A stretch of 64,000 nt of DNA from Kitasatospora fiedleri (GCF_948472415.1 NZ_OX419519.1:6291001-6355000), one strand, 5' to 3'; positions 18,268 to 27,839 are shown, counted from the first letter of the stretch. The notes: generated from the sequence alone by a model not told the origin. Program-made: numbers and translations.

Positions 18268-19548
18268 TCACTTGGCCACCGTGAAGTACCCGGTGAGGTC
18301 GGCGATCGCGTGCGTCCAACCGGCGTGGTTGTAGACGGAGAACGAGTCGCCGTTCAGCCCGGTGGTCACCGAGTTGGACACGGTCTGCCGCGGCACGAAG
18401 TTGAGGTTCGAGGTGTCCGGCCGGGTCGTGTTGCTCGGGAACACCGTGAAGTGGCCGGACTCCGAGGGCCCGGTGGCCGTCACGTTGACCTCCGCGGCGA
18501 GGGCGCCGGCCGGGGCCCCGGCGCCGGTGGGGACCTGGAGGGTGGAGAACGGTGCGAGCTGCTGCGAGGGGCGGCCCTCGTACAGGTTCGGACGGGTGTC
18601 GGCCAGGCGCACCGGCACCTTCAGGGCGCTGAACAGCCCCTGGCCGCTCGGGCCGTAGAAGCCCACGATGTCGACGACGACGTTCTGCGAGCCGATGTGG
18701 TTGAAGACGTCGACCTTCCCGTCCTGGCCGACCGGCACGACCACCTGGTTCGGCACCGTCCCGCCCGGCTTGACGTTGAGGTTGGAGCCCCACTCCGGCC
18801 GCTGCCCGCCGCTCGGGTAGACCGTCAGGAAGGTGTCGCCGGTGCCGTCGGTGGCGGTGACGTTGAGGATCACCGCCCGGGCGTCGGCGGTGCCCAGCTC
18901 CGGCTTGGCGACCTGGACCGAGCGGACCCCGCCCTGCTCGATCCGGTGGCCGTCCGCCCGGCTGTCGAGCAGCCGGGTCGGGGTGACCGCACCGTACTTG
19001 TCGGTCGCGCCCGGCCGGTAGTAGCCGACCACGTCGAGCACGACGTGGGTGTAGCTGCCGTTGTTGTAGACGTTGATCGCGGGGACGGTGCCCGGGGTGA
19101 TCGCGACGGTGACCAGGTTGGCGACCGTCTGGCGGGGCGCGAAGTTGATGCTGGAGGTGGCCGGGGTGACGCCCGGCGCGTTCGGGTCGGCGGACAGGGT
19201 CAGGTAGCCGTTGTCGGTGGCGTCGGCGACGGTCACGTTGACCACCACCGCCGTCGCGTCGGACGGCACCACCGGGACGCCCTGCCCGTGCGCGCGGCCG
19301 GCGACGTCGAGCAGCTGCGCCCGGTAGTTCTCCCCGGGGCTCAGCGGGCCGTCCACGCCGCTCGCGTTCCAGTAGCTGTTGCGGGTGTCGAGCACCCGGG
19401 TCGGGGCCATCCCGACGAAGCCCGCCGGGGCGCTCGCCTCCACGGTGCCGGCGGCCGGGGCCGCCTGCGCCTGTCCGACGGCCAGCACCGGGCCGGTCAG
19501 GGCGATCGCCGCGAGCACGGCGAGGCCGGAGAAGATACGGCTGCGCAT
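18268..19548 (-). CDS. secreted protein with three ~120-residue beta repeats
   Basis: The 426-residue protein has a Sec signal peptide (MRSRIFSGLAVLAAIALTGP, cleavage near AQAA). Three homologous repeats follow, each opening with PTRVLDTR-type sequence (PTRVLDTRNSY, PTRLLDSRADG, PVRLADTRPNL) and containing VVNVTVAD/ILNVTATD/EVNVTATG, LT(L/V)(S/Y/F)P, NxxPxQTVxN and a closing HVVLDVVGYY-like strand. This modular architecture is common in actinobacterial cell-surface and secreted proteins of unknown function. No LPXTG or membrane anchor is seen, so it is probably released. ATG 19548 is preferred because GGGGGAA lies just upstream; a GTG at 19566 would use part of that site as codons. Confidence 0.82.
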   Translation of the reverse strand: MRSRIFSGLAVLAAIALTGPVLAVGQAQAAPAAGTVEASAPAGFVGMAPTRVLDTRNSYWNASGVDGPLSPGENYRAQLLDVAGRAHGQGVPVVPSDATAVVVNVTVADATDNGYLTLSADPNAPGVTPATSSINFAPRQTVANLVTVAITPGTVPAINVYNNGSYTHVVLDVVGYYRPGATDKYGAVTPTRLLDSRADGHRIEQGGVRSVQVAKPELGTADARAVILNVTATDGTGDTFLTVYPSGGQRPEWGSNLNVKPGGTVPNQVVVPVGQDGKVDVFNHIGSQNVVVDIVGFYGPSGQGLFSALKVPVRLADTRPNLYEGRPSQQLAPFSTLQVPTGAGAPAGALAAEVNVTATGPSESGHFTVFPSNTTRPDTSNLNFVPRQTVSNSVTTGLNGDSFSVYNHAGWTHAIADLTGYFTVAK

Positions 19549-19728
19549 GGTGAGTCGTTCCCCCACTGGTAGTGACGCCCTCCGTTCGTCATCGGAGGGT
19601 TCGTACCTGTAGGACGTCCGCAGCGCCCGCCGGTTGCGCCTCGGTCCGAAGAATTTTCGATCACCCGGACCGGGCCCGCCGACCGGGTCCCGACGGGCCC
19701 CGCCGACCGCGCCCGCGGGCCGGTGCGG

Positions 19729-20940
19729 TCAGCGTTCCCGGGCCCAGGCGCACAGCACCGGTACGCACCGCTCCGCGAAGTACTCGTAGTCCTCCGCCGT
19801 GTTGTACGCGTGCGTGGACAGCCGGAAGTACCCCGTCCCGCCGAAGCTGGTGAAGGCCGCCTCGACGCCGAACTCGGCGGCCAGGCGGTCGCGCAGGCCG
19901 TCGGCCTCCAGACGGGTGCGGCCCAGGCCGGCCGGGAGCCTGACCAGGCGGAGGGCGCCCACCGGCATGCCGACCTCCGCCGTGGCCGGTTCGCCGGTCG
20001 CGGCGGTGATCGTCTCGCCGATCACCTGCTCGGCGTAGTCGGCGAGTTCGCCCATGTAGCGGCGGGTGTCGGCCCACCCCCACTGCTCGGCGACGAAGTC
20101 GAGCGCGGTCGGCGCGGCCAGGTAGCCGGTGACGTCCACGGTGCCCTGGGTGTCGAAGCGCTCCGGGAACGGCTCCTCCGCGCCCCAGGAGTCGATCAAC
20201 GGGTAGAGGGAGTGCCGGAGTTCGCCCCGGGCGACGAGCGCGGCGGTGCCGCGCGGCGCGCAGCCGAACTTGTGCAGGTTGCCGACCCAGGCGTCGCAGT
20301 CCGCCCCGGCCAGCGGGTCCTCGTCCAGGCCGGGCACGTGCGCGGCGTCGACCAGCAGCGGGATGCCGCGCTCGCGGGCGAACCCGCCGATCAGGTCGAC
20401 CGGCAGGTAGCGGGCGGTCGCGGAGGTGATCCGGTCCAGCACGATCAGCGCCGTCCGTTCGGTCACCGCCCCGGTCACCGCCGCCGCGGCCTCCGCCGGA
20501 CCGGCCGCCAGCGGCACGTGCGCCGTGCGCACCGAGCCGCCCCAGCGCCGGGCCAGCCGGGCCGCGCCCATGGTGACGGCCCCGTAGCCGTGGTCGGTGA
20601 CCAGCACCTCGCCGCCGTCCCGGTGCGGGAGGCTGCCGTACACGGCGCTCGCCCCGGCGCTCGCGTTCGGCACCAGCGCGGTGAACTCGGCCGGTACGCG
20701 CAGGAATGCGGCGATCGCGGCCCGCGCGGCGGCGACCCGCCGGGGCAGCCCGGGGAACCACACCACCGGCGAGGCGTCCATCTCCTCGCGCAGCCGCTGC
20801 TGTTCGCGCTGCGCGACCAGCGGCACCGCGCCGAACGAACCGTGGTTGAGGTGCCGCATCCCGGGGTCGAGCGACCACCCGGCGGCGGCGGGACGCCCGT
20901 CCCGGAGCAGCAGGGGCTTGGGGGCGACGGCGGTGGGCAC
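19729..20940 (-). CDS. class V aminotransferase family, isopenicillin N epimerase-like
   Basis: The 403-residue PLP fold-type I enzyme begins LDPGMRHLNHGSFGAVP, typical of isopenicillin-N epimerase (CefD)-like and kynureninase-like members. Visible cofactor elements are VPNASAGASAVY, the LVDAAHVPG Asp/His strand that holds the PLP ring, and GNLHKFGCAPRGTA with the Schiff-base Lys. The family catalyses epimerisation, desulfuration or transamination; no beta-lactam genes are nearby, so the true substrate is open. GTG 20940 is chosen for the GGAGAGAA site 8 nt upstream; a longer frame to 21078 is Gly/Arg-rich noise. Divergence from neighbours suggests a single-gene unit. Confidence 0.85.
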   Translation of the reverse strand: MPTAVAPKPLLLRDGRPAAAGWSLDPGMRHLNHGSFGAVPLVAQREQQRLREEMDASPVVWFPGLPRRVAAARAAIAAFLRVPAEFTALVPNASAGASAVYGSLPHRDGGEVLVTDHGYGAVTMGAARLARRWGGSVRTAHVPLAAGPAEAAAAVTGAVTERTALIVLDRITSATARYLPVDLIGGFARERGIPLLVDAAHVPGLDEDPLAGADCDAWVGNLHKFGCAPRGTAALVARGELRHSLYPLIDSWGAEEPFPERFDTQGTVDVTGYLAAPTALDFVAEQWGWADTRRYMGELADYAEQVIGETITAATGEPATAEVGMPVGALRLVRLPAGLGRTRLEADGLRDRLAAEFGVEAAFTSFGGTGYFRLSTHAYNTAEDYEYFAERCVPVLCAWARER

Positions 20941-21138
20941 GGCTGTTCTCTCCGATCCGGCCGGGAGCGACGCTGTCCCGATGACCTGCGGAAAATCCTG
21001 GCACAGCCGACACCGCCCCCGCCCGCCGCCCCACCGTTCCCATCCACTGCCCCCACCGCCCGCCCCGGCACGACGCACCGCCCGCCCCGGACGGAACCGG
21101 GACGGGCGGCGGCGCGGCCCACGACGGCGCGGTGCGCC

Positions 21139-21921
21139 CTACGACATCGGCTGCGGCTTGATCATCGCGAACGGCGCCCCCTGCGGGTCGGCGACCACCG
21201 TCATCCGCCCGGCCGCCATGTCGGACGGCGGCGCGAGCACCGTCCCGCCCCGCCTGACCAGCGCGTCCACGGTGGAGTCCACGTCGTCGACGGCGAAGTA
21301 GGTCAGCCAGTGCGCCGGGGTGCCGGGCGGGTCGTTGGCCAGCAGGGTGACCCCGCCGACCGACCGGCCGCCGACCCGCAGTTCCCAGTACGCGTCCATG
21401 CCGCCCATCGGCTCGATCTCGATGCCGAACGCCTCGCCGTAGAACGCGGTGGCGCCCGCCACGTCGTTGGTGTGCAGCTCGTTCCAGATCAGCGCGCCGG
21501 CCTCGTTGACCACCTGCGCGCCGTGGAACTCGCCGGGCTGCCAGACGCCGAACACCGCGCCCTGCGGGTCCGCCGCGACCAGCATCCGGCCCAGGCCGCC
21601 GACGTCCACGGTCGGGACGAGCAGCGTGCCGCCCGCCGCGACGATCGCGTCCTGGGTGGCCTGGGCGTCGGTGCTGGCCAGGTAGCTGGTCCAGACGGTC
21701 GGCGGCTCCGGCATGCCCTCCGGTGCCATCGCCGGGCCGATCCCGGCCACGGCCTTGCCGTCCAGTTCGCAGACCGCGTACCCGCCGAACTCGGCCGGGC
21801 CGGGCTGCCCCTGCCAGCCGAGCAGGTCGCGGTAGAAGTCCAGCGCCGCCTGCTGGTCCTTCGCCATCAGATCGATCCAGCACGGGGTGCCGGTCGCGTA
21901 CGGGGTGGTGACTTCGGGCAT
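21139..21921 (-). CDS. VOC family protein with two glyoxalase-like domains
   Basis: The 260-residue protein is built of two vicinal-oxygen-chelate halves: TPCWIDLMAKDQQAALDFYRDLLGW at the start of the first and ALIWNELHTNDVAGATAFYGEAFG at the start of the second. Each ends with a DPQGAVFGVW / DPQGAPFAMIK strand. Such tandem-VOC proteins resemble the mycobacterial CFP30B-type hydroxylase/glyoxalase group; the reaction is unknown. Metal ligands are not all obvious (His in ELHTND, Glu in ELRVGG). ATG 21921 follows a GAAAGAGCGAGAG purine-rich leader on its strand. Confidence 0.85.
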   Translation of the reverse strand: MPEVTTPYATGTPCWIDLMAKDQQAALDFYRDLLGWQGQPGPAEFGGYAVCELDGKAVAGIGPAMAPEGMPEPPTVWTSYLASTDAQATQDAIVAAGGTLLVPTVDVGGLGRMLVAADPQGAVFGVWQPGEFHGAQVVNEAGALIWNELHTNDVAGATAFYGEAFGIEIEPMGGMDAYWELRVGGRSVGGVTLLANDPPGTPAHWLTYFAVDDVDSTVDALVRRGGTVLAPPSDMAAGRMTVVADPQGAPFAMIKPQPMS

Positions 21922-22122
21922 CTCTCGCTCTTTCCGGTTCGGGACATCCGGTGCGTCCCCCGCCAGCCACCCTCCCGGCGCCGCCCCGGTTTCGCCACCG
22001 GAGCCCGGCGGACCGTCCCCAACGGGGGAGTCGCCCCCGCACCAGGGGGAGCCGCCCCCGCCCGGCCGGCACCGCCCCGCCCCGGCGGTCCGTCCGCCCG
22101 GCGGAGCCGTCGGGCGGGCGCG

Positions 22123-24330
22123 TCAGCCGGCCCGCGCCCGGGTGAGGGCGATCAGCGCGATGTCGTCCGACAGCTGGTGCGTCCAGTCCCGGACGTCCGA
22201 GACGAGGCCGGCGATCAGGTGGCCCGGGTCGGCGGCGCCCAGCACGGACAGCCGCTCGTCCAGGGGGTAGAACTCGCCGGAGGAGTTGCGCGCCTCGCTC
22301 AGCCCGTCCGTGTGCAGCAGCAGCGCCGAGCCGCCCGGCAGGGCCAGCGGGGTCGGGGCGGGGGCCGGGCCGTGCCCGAGCGCGCCCAGGCCGAGCGGCA
22401 GTAGCGCCGGGACGGGGACGGCGCCGGCCCCGTCCGGCCCGACCCGGAGCGGGGCGAGGTGCCCGCAGTTGACCACCTCGACCTGGTCGACGCCGTCCCG
22501 GTGCTGGAGCAGCAGCGCGGTGGCGAACAGCTCCTCGTCGCCGCGGGCCGCCGCCAGCCGGGCGAGCTGGCGGTCCAGCCGGGCGGCCAGCTCGCCCAGG
22601 TCGGCGGTCTCGTGCGCCTGGGAGCGGAAGCAGCCCAGCAGCTCGGTGACGGTCTGGACGGCCTGCAACCCCTTGCCCCGGACGTCGCCGATCAGCAGCC
22701 GGGTGCCGTGCGGGGTGCGCACCGCCTCGAAGAAGTCGCCGCCGACGCCGGTGCCCGCCGTCGCGGGCTGGTAGTGGCCGGTCAGGCGCAGCTCGCCCAG
22801 CCGGGCGGGGATGGGGTGCAGCACCGCCTGTTGCAGGGCGATCTCGCTGGCCCGGACACGGGCCAGCCGCTCCGACTGCTGGCGGCGGCTCCAGGCCACC
22901 AGCCCGGCCGCCGCGCCCACCGCCAGCGCGGCCACCGCCGCCCCGGGGCGGTCGGCGACCCGTTCGCCGGCCAGCGCGACCAGCAGCAGGTGCTGGAGCC
23001 CGGCCGCCGCGGCGACGGTCAGCGACACCACCGGGCGGCCCAGCACCATCGCCACCAGCGCGACCGCGCCGCAGGCCACCCAGAGCACGGTGCTCAGCGC
23101 GTCCGGGTCGTGGGTGCCGGTCAGCAGCGCCGAGCTGCCCGGCACGGTCTGGGCCAGCACGCCGCCGAGCAGGATCGCCACCGGGTACAGCGCCGAGGCG
23201 GCGGCCCGCCGCTGGCGGGGCAGCGCGGCCAGGAACCCGGCCAGGTAGGGGATCTGGGTGATCACCAGGCCGAATCCGACCAGCACCGCCACCGCGCCCG
23301 CGACCAGCGCGGCCTGCCCGGCCCCGTCGGGCAGGAAGTGCAGCGAGGCCAGGCCGACGGCGGCCAGCGGCAGGCCCAGCGAGGAGCTGGTCAGCGGGGT
23401 CAGCCGCCAGTGCCGGGCGGTCAGCCCGGCCGCCAGCATGCCGAGCCCGTAGCCGGACATCGACAGCGTCACGTGGGCCGGCGGCACCCCGCGCTGGAGC
23501 AGCAGCACGGGGACGGCCGCGGTCAGCCCGAGCTGGGTGAAGCCCAGCGTGGCGCCCGCGGCCAGCGCCCCGGCCGCGGCCCGGGCCGGGACGCCTGGCA
23601 CCGCGGGGCCCGGGCGGCTCCGGGCGCGCCGGACGGCCCGCACCCGGCCGGCCGCGAGCAGCGCCGCCGCGGCGGCCAGCAGCCCGCCCACCACCGGGTC
23701 CGACCAGCCGCGCAGCGGCCCCAGCTCCAGGCCCGCGACGGCCGGCAGCACCGCCGCCGCCACCCCGGGCCCGCCCACGGGCGCCGAGCGGGCGGTCGAG
23801 CGGGGCAGCCGGTCGCGCGGCAGCAGGCGCAGCGCGACGAGCAGCAGCAGCGCGGCGGCGGCCGGGACCACCGCCTCGCCGAGCCGCCAGCCGGCCGCCG
23901 TGTCGATCCGCACCGCGACGTTCGCGCCGAGCACCAGCACCACGGCGACGCCCGCGACCGCCCCGCCCACCACCCGGGTGATCCGCCCGGGCAGGTTCAG
24001 CAGCGGGACGGAGGCCAGCGCGGCGATCAGCACCCCGGCCGACCCGGCGTCCGCCACGGCCCGCCCCGCCAGGTACGTCCAGGAGTGCCCGGCCGTGACC
24101 GCGACCGCGCCGCCCGCCGCCATCACCCCCAGCGCCCACCGCAGCACCCGCGGCCACCCCCAGGCGTCCACCGCCCGCCCCGACACCAGCAGCGCCGTCA
24201 GCAGCGCCAGCGCCGACCCCAGCTGCGCGGCCACCCCCGTCCCGCGCCCCGCCCCGAACTCGGCGAGCGCTCCCGCCGTCGTGGCGCCGCGCAGCAGCGG
24301 CAGCAGGACGGACAGCGAGGCCGCGGCCAT
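22123..24330 (-). CDS. polytopic MFS-like membrane protein fused to a SpoIIE-type PP2C phosphatase
   Basis: A 735-residue fusion. Residues about 1-475 hold roughly 13-14 hydrophobic helices in a transporter-like (MFS) pattern, including GWPRVLRWALGVMAAGGAVAV, LSMSGYGLGMLAAGLTARHW and LPRQRRAAASALYPVAILLGG. A short Arg/Gln linker (RRQQSERLARVRASEIALQ) joins a SpoIIE/RsbU-type domain (about 505-730) with GGDFFEAV, GDVRGKGLQA, NCGHLAPL, HTDGLSEARN and SDDIALIALT; the acidic residues that bind Mn/Mg are present, so it should be active on phosphoserine, probably an anti-sigma antagonist. The frame opens at ATG 24330. A better start, GTG 24366-24368 behind GAAGGAG, needs one extra base in the G5 run at 24354-24358. 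It may couple a transported or bound ligand to stress-sigma control. Confidence 0.85.
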   Translation of the reverse strand: MAAASLSVLLPLLRGATTAGALAEFGAGRGTGVAAQLGSALALLTALLVSGRAVDAWGWPRVLRWALGVMAAGGAVAVTAGHSWTYLAGRAVADAGSAGVLIAALASVPLLNLPGRITRVVGGAVAGVAVVLVLGANVAVRIDTAAGWRLGEAVVPAAAALLLLVALRLLPRDRLPRSTARSAPVGGPGVAAAVLPAVAGLELGPLRGWSDPVVGGLLAAAAALLAAGRVRAVRRARSRPGPAVPGVPARAAAGALAAGATLGFTQLGLTAAVPVLLLQRGVPPAHVTLSMSGYGLGMLAAGLTARHWRLTPLTSSSLGLPLAAVGLASLHFLPDGAGQAALVAGAVAVLVGFGLVITQIPYLAGFLAALPRQRRAAASALYPVAILLGGVLAQTVPGSSALLTGTHDPDALSTVLWVACGAVALVAMVLGRPVVSLTVAAAAGLQHLLLVALAGERVADRPGAAVAALAVGAAAGLVAWSRRQQSERLARVRASEIALQQAVLHPIPARLGELRLTGHYQPATAGTGVGGDFFEAVRTPHGTRLLIGDVRGKGLQAVQTVTELLGCFRSQAHETADLGELAARLDRQLARLAAARGDEELFATALLLQHRDGVDQVEVVNCGHLAPLRVGPDGAGAVPVPALLPLGLGALGHGPAPAPTPLALPGGSALLLHTDGLSEARNSSGEFYPLDERLSVLGAADPGHLIAGLVSDVRDWTHQLSDDIALIALTRARAG

Positions 24331-24591
24331 GAGCAGCAGCCGGACAGCGCGCCGGGGGTGCCGGTCACGGGGGTCTCCTTCGGCAGGTCAGATGCGGACC
24401 AGGCTTGCAAACACCCGTACCGCCCAGAAGGGAAGAAGGTCACATACGTCACATTTATTGCTTATCGCCCACCCGGTGAACAACACCTGCCCCGCCCCCT
24501 CCGGCCTCCACGGCGCGTCCACGGCGCGTCCAGGGTGCGTCCGCGGAGCGTCCACGGGGCGGAATTCGCGGCGCGGGCCCGCCGGCGCCGC

Positions 24592-24621
24592 TAGCGTGTC
24601 GCGACCACTGACGGACCGTCA
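24592..24621 (+). promoter_or_regulatory. promoter -10 and palindromic operator of the methyltransferase gene
   Basis: TAGCGT (24592-24597) predicts a transcription start near 24604. TGACGGACCGTCA (24609-24621), a 6+1+6 palindrome, lies just downstream and is identical to the core at the adenosine deaminase start (4394-4406). The A+T-richer divergent spacer 24369-24591 also carries the direct repeat TGTGAC-N3-TGTGAC on the minus strand near 24442-24456. Confidence 0.5.
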
Positions 24622-24638
24622 CCCCCGGAGGCCGCGCC

Positions 24639-25217
24639 ATGGCGCTCACGACCGACTCCCACCCCGCCGTGCTGGCCGCGATCGCACGGGGGTGCGCGGC
24701 GCTCGGGTTCGAGATGTCCTGCGACCCGGTGACGGGACGACTGCTGCGGACGCTGGCGGCGGCCCGCCCCGGGGGCCGGCTGCTGGAGCTGGGGACGGGC
24801 GCGGGGGTGGGCACGAGCTGGCTGCTGAGCGGGATGGACCCGGGCGCGACGCTGCTGAGCGTGGAGCTGGACGCGGCGGTCGCGGCGGTCGCGGCCGAGC
24901 ACCTGGCGGCGGACCCGCGGCTGGAGCTGGTGGTGGGGGACGGGGCGGAGCTGATCGACGCGCTGCCGCCCGGCGGCTTCGATCTGGTGTTCGCGGACAC
25001 CTGGCCGGGCAAGTTCCACCACCTCGACCAGGCGCTGGAGCTGCTCGCCCCGGGCGGCCTGTACCTGGTCGACGACCTGCTGCCGCAGCCCACCTGGCCC
25101 GCCGACCACGCCGCGGCGGTCGACGCCCTGGTCGAGCGGCTGACGCACGACCCCCGCCTGCACGCCGCGCCCCTGGACTGCGCCTCCGGCCTGCTGCTGG
25201 CCACCCGCCGCCCGTAG
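24639..25217 (+). CDS. class I SAM-dependent O-methyltransferase
   Basis: The 192-residue methyltransferase is of the COMT-like (methyltransferase family 3) type. SAM-binding motif I is LLELGTGAGVGTSWL (about 48-62), motif II LLSVELDAAVAAVA, and motif IV/V is DLVFADTWPGKFHHLDQALELLAPGG followed by LYLVDDLL, where Asp residues usually bind a divalent cation. It is shorter than plant COMTs and similar to bacterial catechol-type enzymes. ATG 24639 follows CGGAGG. It is divergent from the membrane-SpoIIE gene. The substrate is unknown; the shared palindrome suggests co-regulation with the distant adenosine deaminase. Confidence 0.87.
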   Translation: MALTTDSHPAVLAAIARGCAALGFEMSCDPVTGRLLRTLAAARPGGRLLELGTGAGVGTSWLLSGMDPGATLLSVELDAAVAAVAAEHLAADPRLELVVGDGAELIDALPPGGFDLVFADTWPGKFHHLDQALELLAPGGLYLVDDLLPQPTWPADHAAAVDALVERLTHDPRLHAAPLDCASGLLLATRRP

Positions 25218-25532
25218 GACCCCCGCCGCCCGTAGCCACCCGCCGCCCGCGCCCCGCGGCCAGGTCGCGGACACGTCCGACGTGGCGGCGCTCCGGGCCG
25301 CGCCGGCCGTGATCGAGGCCCGACTGCCCCCGGTCGGCTGACCTTTTCCGACCGTTTCCGACCGCTTCGTCCTCGCCCCCGCTCGATATTGACGAATCCT
25401 TAACGGGTGGCCCCCGCCACCCCCGACCTTCGATTCGATCACCGAAACCGCCACTGGCCTGCGGAAATGCGGGAAATGGGCGCGCTGGACGGGCGGCTTG
25501 CCGGGTGGACGGGCCACATACGCTCCCGTGCT

Positions 25533-27536
25533 GTGCTCAACCTCCCCCAGGCGCTCAAGCGCCTCGTGATCGGCCGCGCCATGCGCAGCGAGGAACTCGG
25601 CGAGACGCTGCTGCCCAAGCGGCTGGCGCTGCCGATCTTCGCCTCCGACCCGCTCTCCTCGGTGGCCTACGCGACCGGCGAGATCCTGCTGGTGCTCACC
25701 GTCGGCGGCACCGCGTTCCTGTACCTGACGCCGTGGATCGCGCTGGGCGTGGTCGCCCTGATGGCCGTGGTGGTGCTCTCCTACCGGCAGGTGGTGCACG
25801 CCTACCCGAGCGGCGGCGGCTCGTACGAGGTGGTCTCGCGCAACCTCGGGGCGAACGCGGGGCTGGTGGTGGCCGCCTCGCTGCTGGTCGACTACGTGAT
25901 GACGGTGGCCGTCTCGGTGGCCTCCGGCGTGGACAACGTCATCTCCGCGTTCGGCTCGCTGGCCGACCACCGGGTGGCGCTGGCGCTCGGCTTCACCGCG
26001 CTGCTGACCGCGGTGAACCTGCGCGGCGTGCGCGAGTCCGGCCGGGCGTTCGCCGCGCCGACGTACCTGTTCATCGGCGCCATCCTGCTGATGGTGGCCA
26101 CCGGCCTGGTCCGGCTCGCGTGCGGCGACAGCCCGCAGGCGCCGACCGCGCACCTGGGCGTCGCGGCCGAGCACGGCAAGGACGCGCTCCAGGGCCTGGG
26201 GCTGCTGATGCTGGGCCTGCGCGCCTTCGCCTCCGGCTGCACCGCGCTGACCGGCGTCGAGGCGATCTCCAACGGGGTGCCCGCCTTCCGGGCCCCGAAG
26301 TCCCGCAACGCCGCGGCCACCATGGCGGTGATGGGCGTCGTCGCGGTGGTGATGTTCGCCGGCGTCACGCTGCTCGCACTGACCTCGCACGTCCACTACG
26401 TCGAGGACGCCTGCCAACTGACCGGCCTGGCCGGGGACTGCCGCACGTACACCCAGCAGACCGTGATCGCCCAGCTCGCCGCCACCGTCTTCGGCGGCTC
26501 GGACAGCGTGCTGTTCTACGCCGTGCAGGCGGTGACCGCGCTGGTGCTGATCCTGGCCGCGAACACCGCGTTCAACGGCTTCCCGCTGCTCTCCTCGATC
26601 CTCGCCCAGCACCGCTACCTGCCCCGGCAGCTGCACACCCGCGGCGACCGGCTGGCGTTCTCCAACGGCATCATCGCGCTCGCCGTGGTGGCCGGGGCGC
26701 TGCTCTGGTTCTACCGGGCGGACGTCACCAGCCTGATCCACCTGTACATCCTGGGCGTGTTCACCTCCTTCACGCTCTCCCAGATCGGCATGGTCCGGCA
26801 CTGGAACCGGGCGCTGGCCACCGAGGCCGAACCCGCCGCCCGGGCCGCCGCGCGCCGCTCCCGGGTGATCAACGGGCTGGGCGCCGGCACCACCGCGCTG
26901 GTCCTGGTGATCGTGCTGATCACCAAGTTCGTCCAGGGCGCCTGGCTGGCCGTGGTCGCCGCCCTGCTGCTCTGGCTGGCCATGCGCGGCGTCCGCCGCC
27001 ACTACGACGCCGTCGCCGCCGAGCTCGCGGCCGAGGAGCCCGGCACCGACCGGCCCCGGCGGGTGCACGCCGTGGTGCTGGTCGCCAAGCTGCACAAGCC
27101 CACCCTGCGGGCGCTCGGCTACGCGCAGGCGATGCGCCCCGACACGTTGGAGGCGCTCACCGTGGACGTCGAGCCGGAGGCCACCGCCGACCTGCGCGCC
27201 CAGTGGGACGGCGCCGGGGTCGAGGTGCCGCTGCGGGTGCTCGACTCGCCGTTCCGGGAGATCACCAAGCCGGTCGTCGCCCACGTGCGGGAACTGACGG
27301 CCGCTCACCCCGGCGACGCGGTGGCCGTGCTGGTCCCCGAGTACGTGGTCGGCCGCTGGTGGGAGAACCTGCTGCACAACCAGACCGCCCTGTGGCTCAA
27401 GAGCCGACTGCTGTTCACCCCCGGCGTGATGGTCATCTCGGTGCCCTGGCAGCTCACTTCGGCGCACCGCGCCGACCGCCCCACCGGCCGGGCCCCCGGC
27501 GCGGTGCGCCGCGGCGAGCCCACCCGGAGTCGCTGA
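25533..27536 (+). CDS. APC superfamily permease, KimA/YdaO potassium transporter-like
   Basis: About 667 residues with 12 predicted helices in the first 450 residues. The family core is LPIFASDPLSSVAYATGE, YRQVVHAYPSGGGSYEVV and LTGVEAISNGVPAFR, matching KimA/YdaO-type APC permeases, which in Bacillus are high-affinity K+/H+ symporters controlled by c-di-AMP. The cytoplasmic C-terminal domain (about 490-650; VHAVVLVAKLHKPTLRALGYAQ, LVPEYVVGRWWENLLHNQTALWLKSRLLF) also fits the family. The start is uncertain: GTG 25533 gives the conserved LPQALKRLVIGRAMRS N-terminus with TACGCT 8 nt upstream, while an open frame extends to GTG 25407. No c-di-AMP riboswitch was recognised upstream. Transport of K+ is inferred by family only. 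Confidence 0.85.
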   Translation: MLNLPQALKRLVIGRAMRSEELGETLLPKRLALPIFASDPLSSVAYATGEILLVLTVGGTAFLYLTPWIALGVVALMAVVVLSYRQVVHAYPSGGGSYEVVSRNLGANAGLVVAASLLVDYVMTVAVSVASGVDNVISAFGSLADHRVALALGFTALLTAVNLRGVRESGRAFAAPTYLFIGAILLMVATGLVRLACGDSPQAPTAHLGVAAEHGKDALQGLGLLMLGLRAFASGCTALTGVEAISNGVPAFRAPKSRNAAATMAVMGVVAVVMFAGVTLLALTSHVHYVEDACQLTGLAGDCRTYTQQTVIAQLAATVFGGSDSVLFYAVQAVTALVLILAANTAFNGFPLLSSILAQHRYLPRQLHTRGDRLAFSNGIIALAVVAGALLWFYRADVTSLIHLYILGVFTSFTLSQIGMVRHWNRALATEAEPAARAAARRSRVINGLGAGTTALVLVIVLITKFVQGAWLAVVAALLLWLAMRGVRRHYDAVAAELAAEEPGTDRPRRVHAVVLVAKLHKPTLRALGYAQAMRPDTLEALTVDVEPEATADLRAQWDGAGVEVPLRVLDSPFREITKPVVAHVRELTAAHPGDAVAVLVPEYVVGRWWENLLHNQTALWLKSRLLFTPGVMVISVPWQLTSAHRADRPTGRAPGAVRRGEPTRSR

Positions 27537-27839
27537 CCACGCGGACAAGGCGGGAGCATGAACACTGGGTGAACACCGGGAGTACTCCGGCGCGCCCGCC
27601 GGTTGACGCCCCGTCGGCCCGGCCGCCCGCCCACCCCCCCGCAACCAGCCGCGCAGCGGCGCGGACCGACCACCCGCCCGCCCGCGCCCGGTCCCCGCCC
27701 ACCGTCCCGGCCCCCCCGTCCACCGGTCCGCCGGCCCGCCGCCTCCGGCCCCGCACCCCGCCTGACCGGTAAACTTGCCCAGGTTGTCTTGCTTTCGACG
27801 CCTTCGGTTGACCGCCGGGGAACCCAGGACGAGGACCGT
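27537..27839 (+). promoter_or_regulatory. 300-bp leader of the Pls-like synthetase gene
   Basis: No gene is seen. The first part is Pro-codon-like GC-rich sequence. The last 70 bp is less GC-rich and contains a -10-like TAAACT at 27772-27777 and the T-rich stretch TTGTCTTGCTTTCG, so the promoter probably lies there, with AGGACGAGGA as ribosome-binding site. Confidence 0.4.

Noticed and set aside
25218..25532. Possible c-di-AMP (ydaO) riboswitch upstream of the KimA-like permease
   Set aside because: Only a simple GGGTGGC/GCCACCC hairpin near 25403-25421 is visible; the conserved riboswitch core was not recognised.
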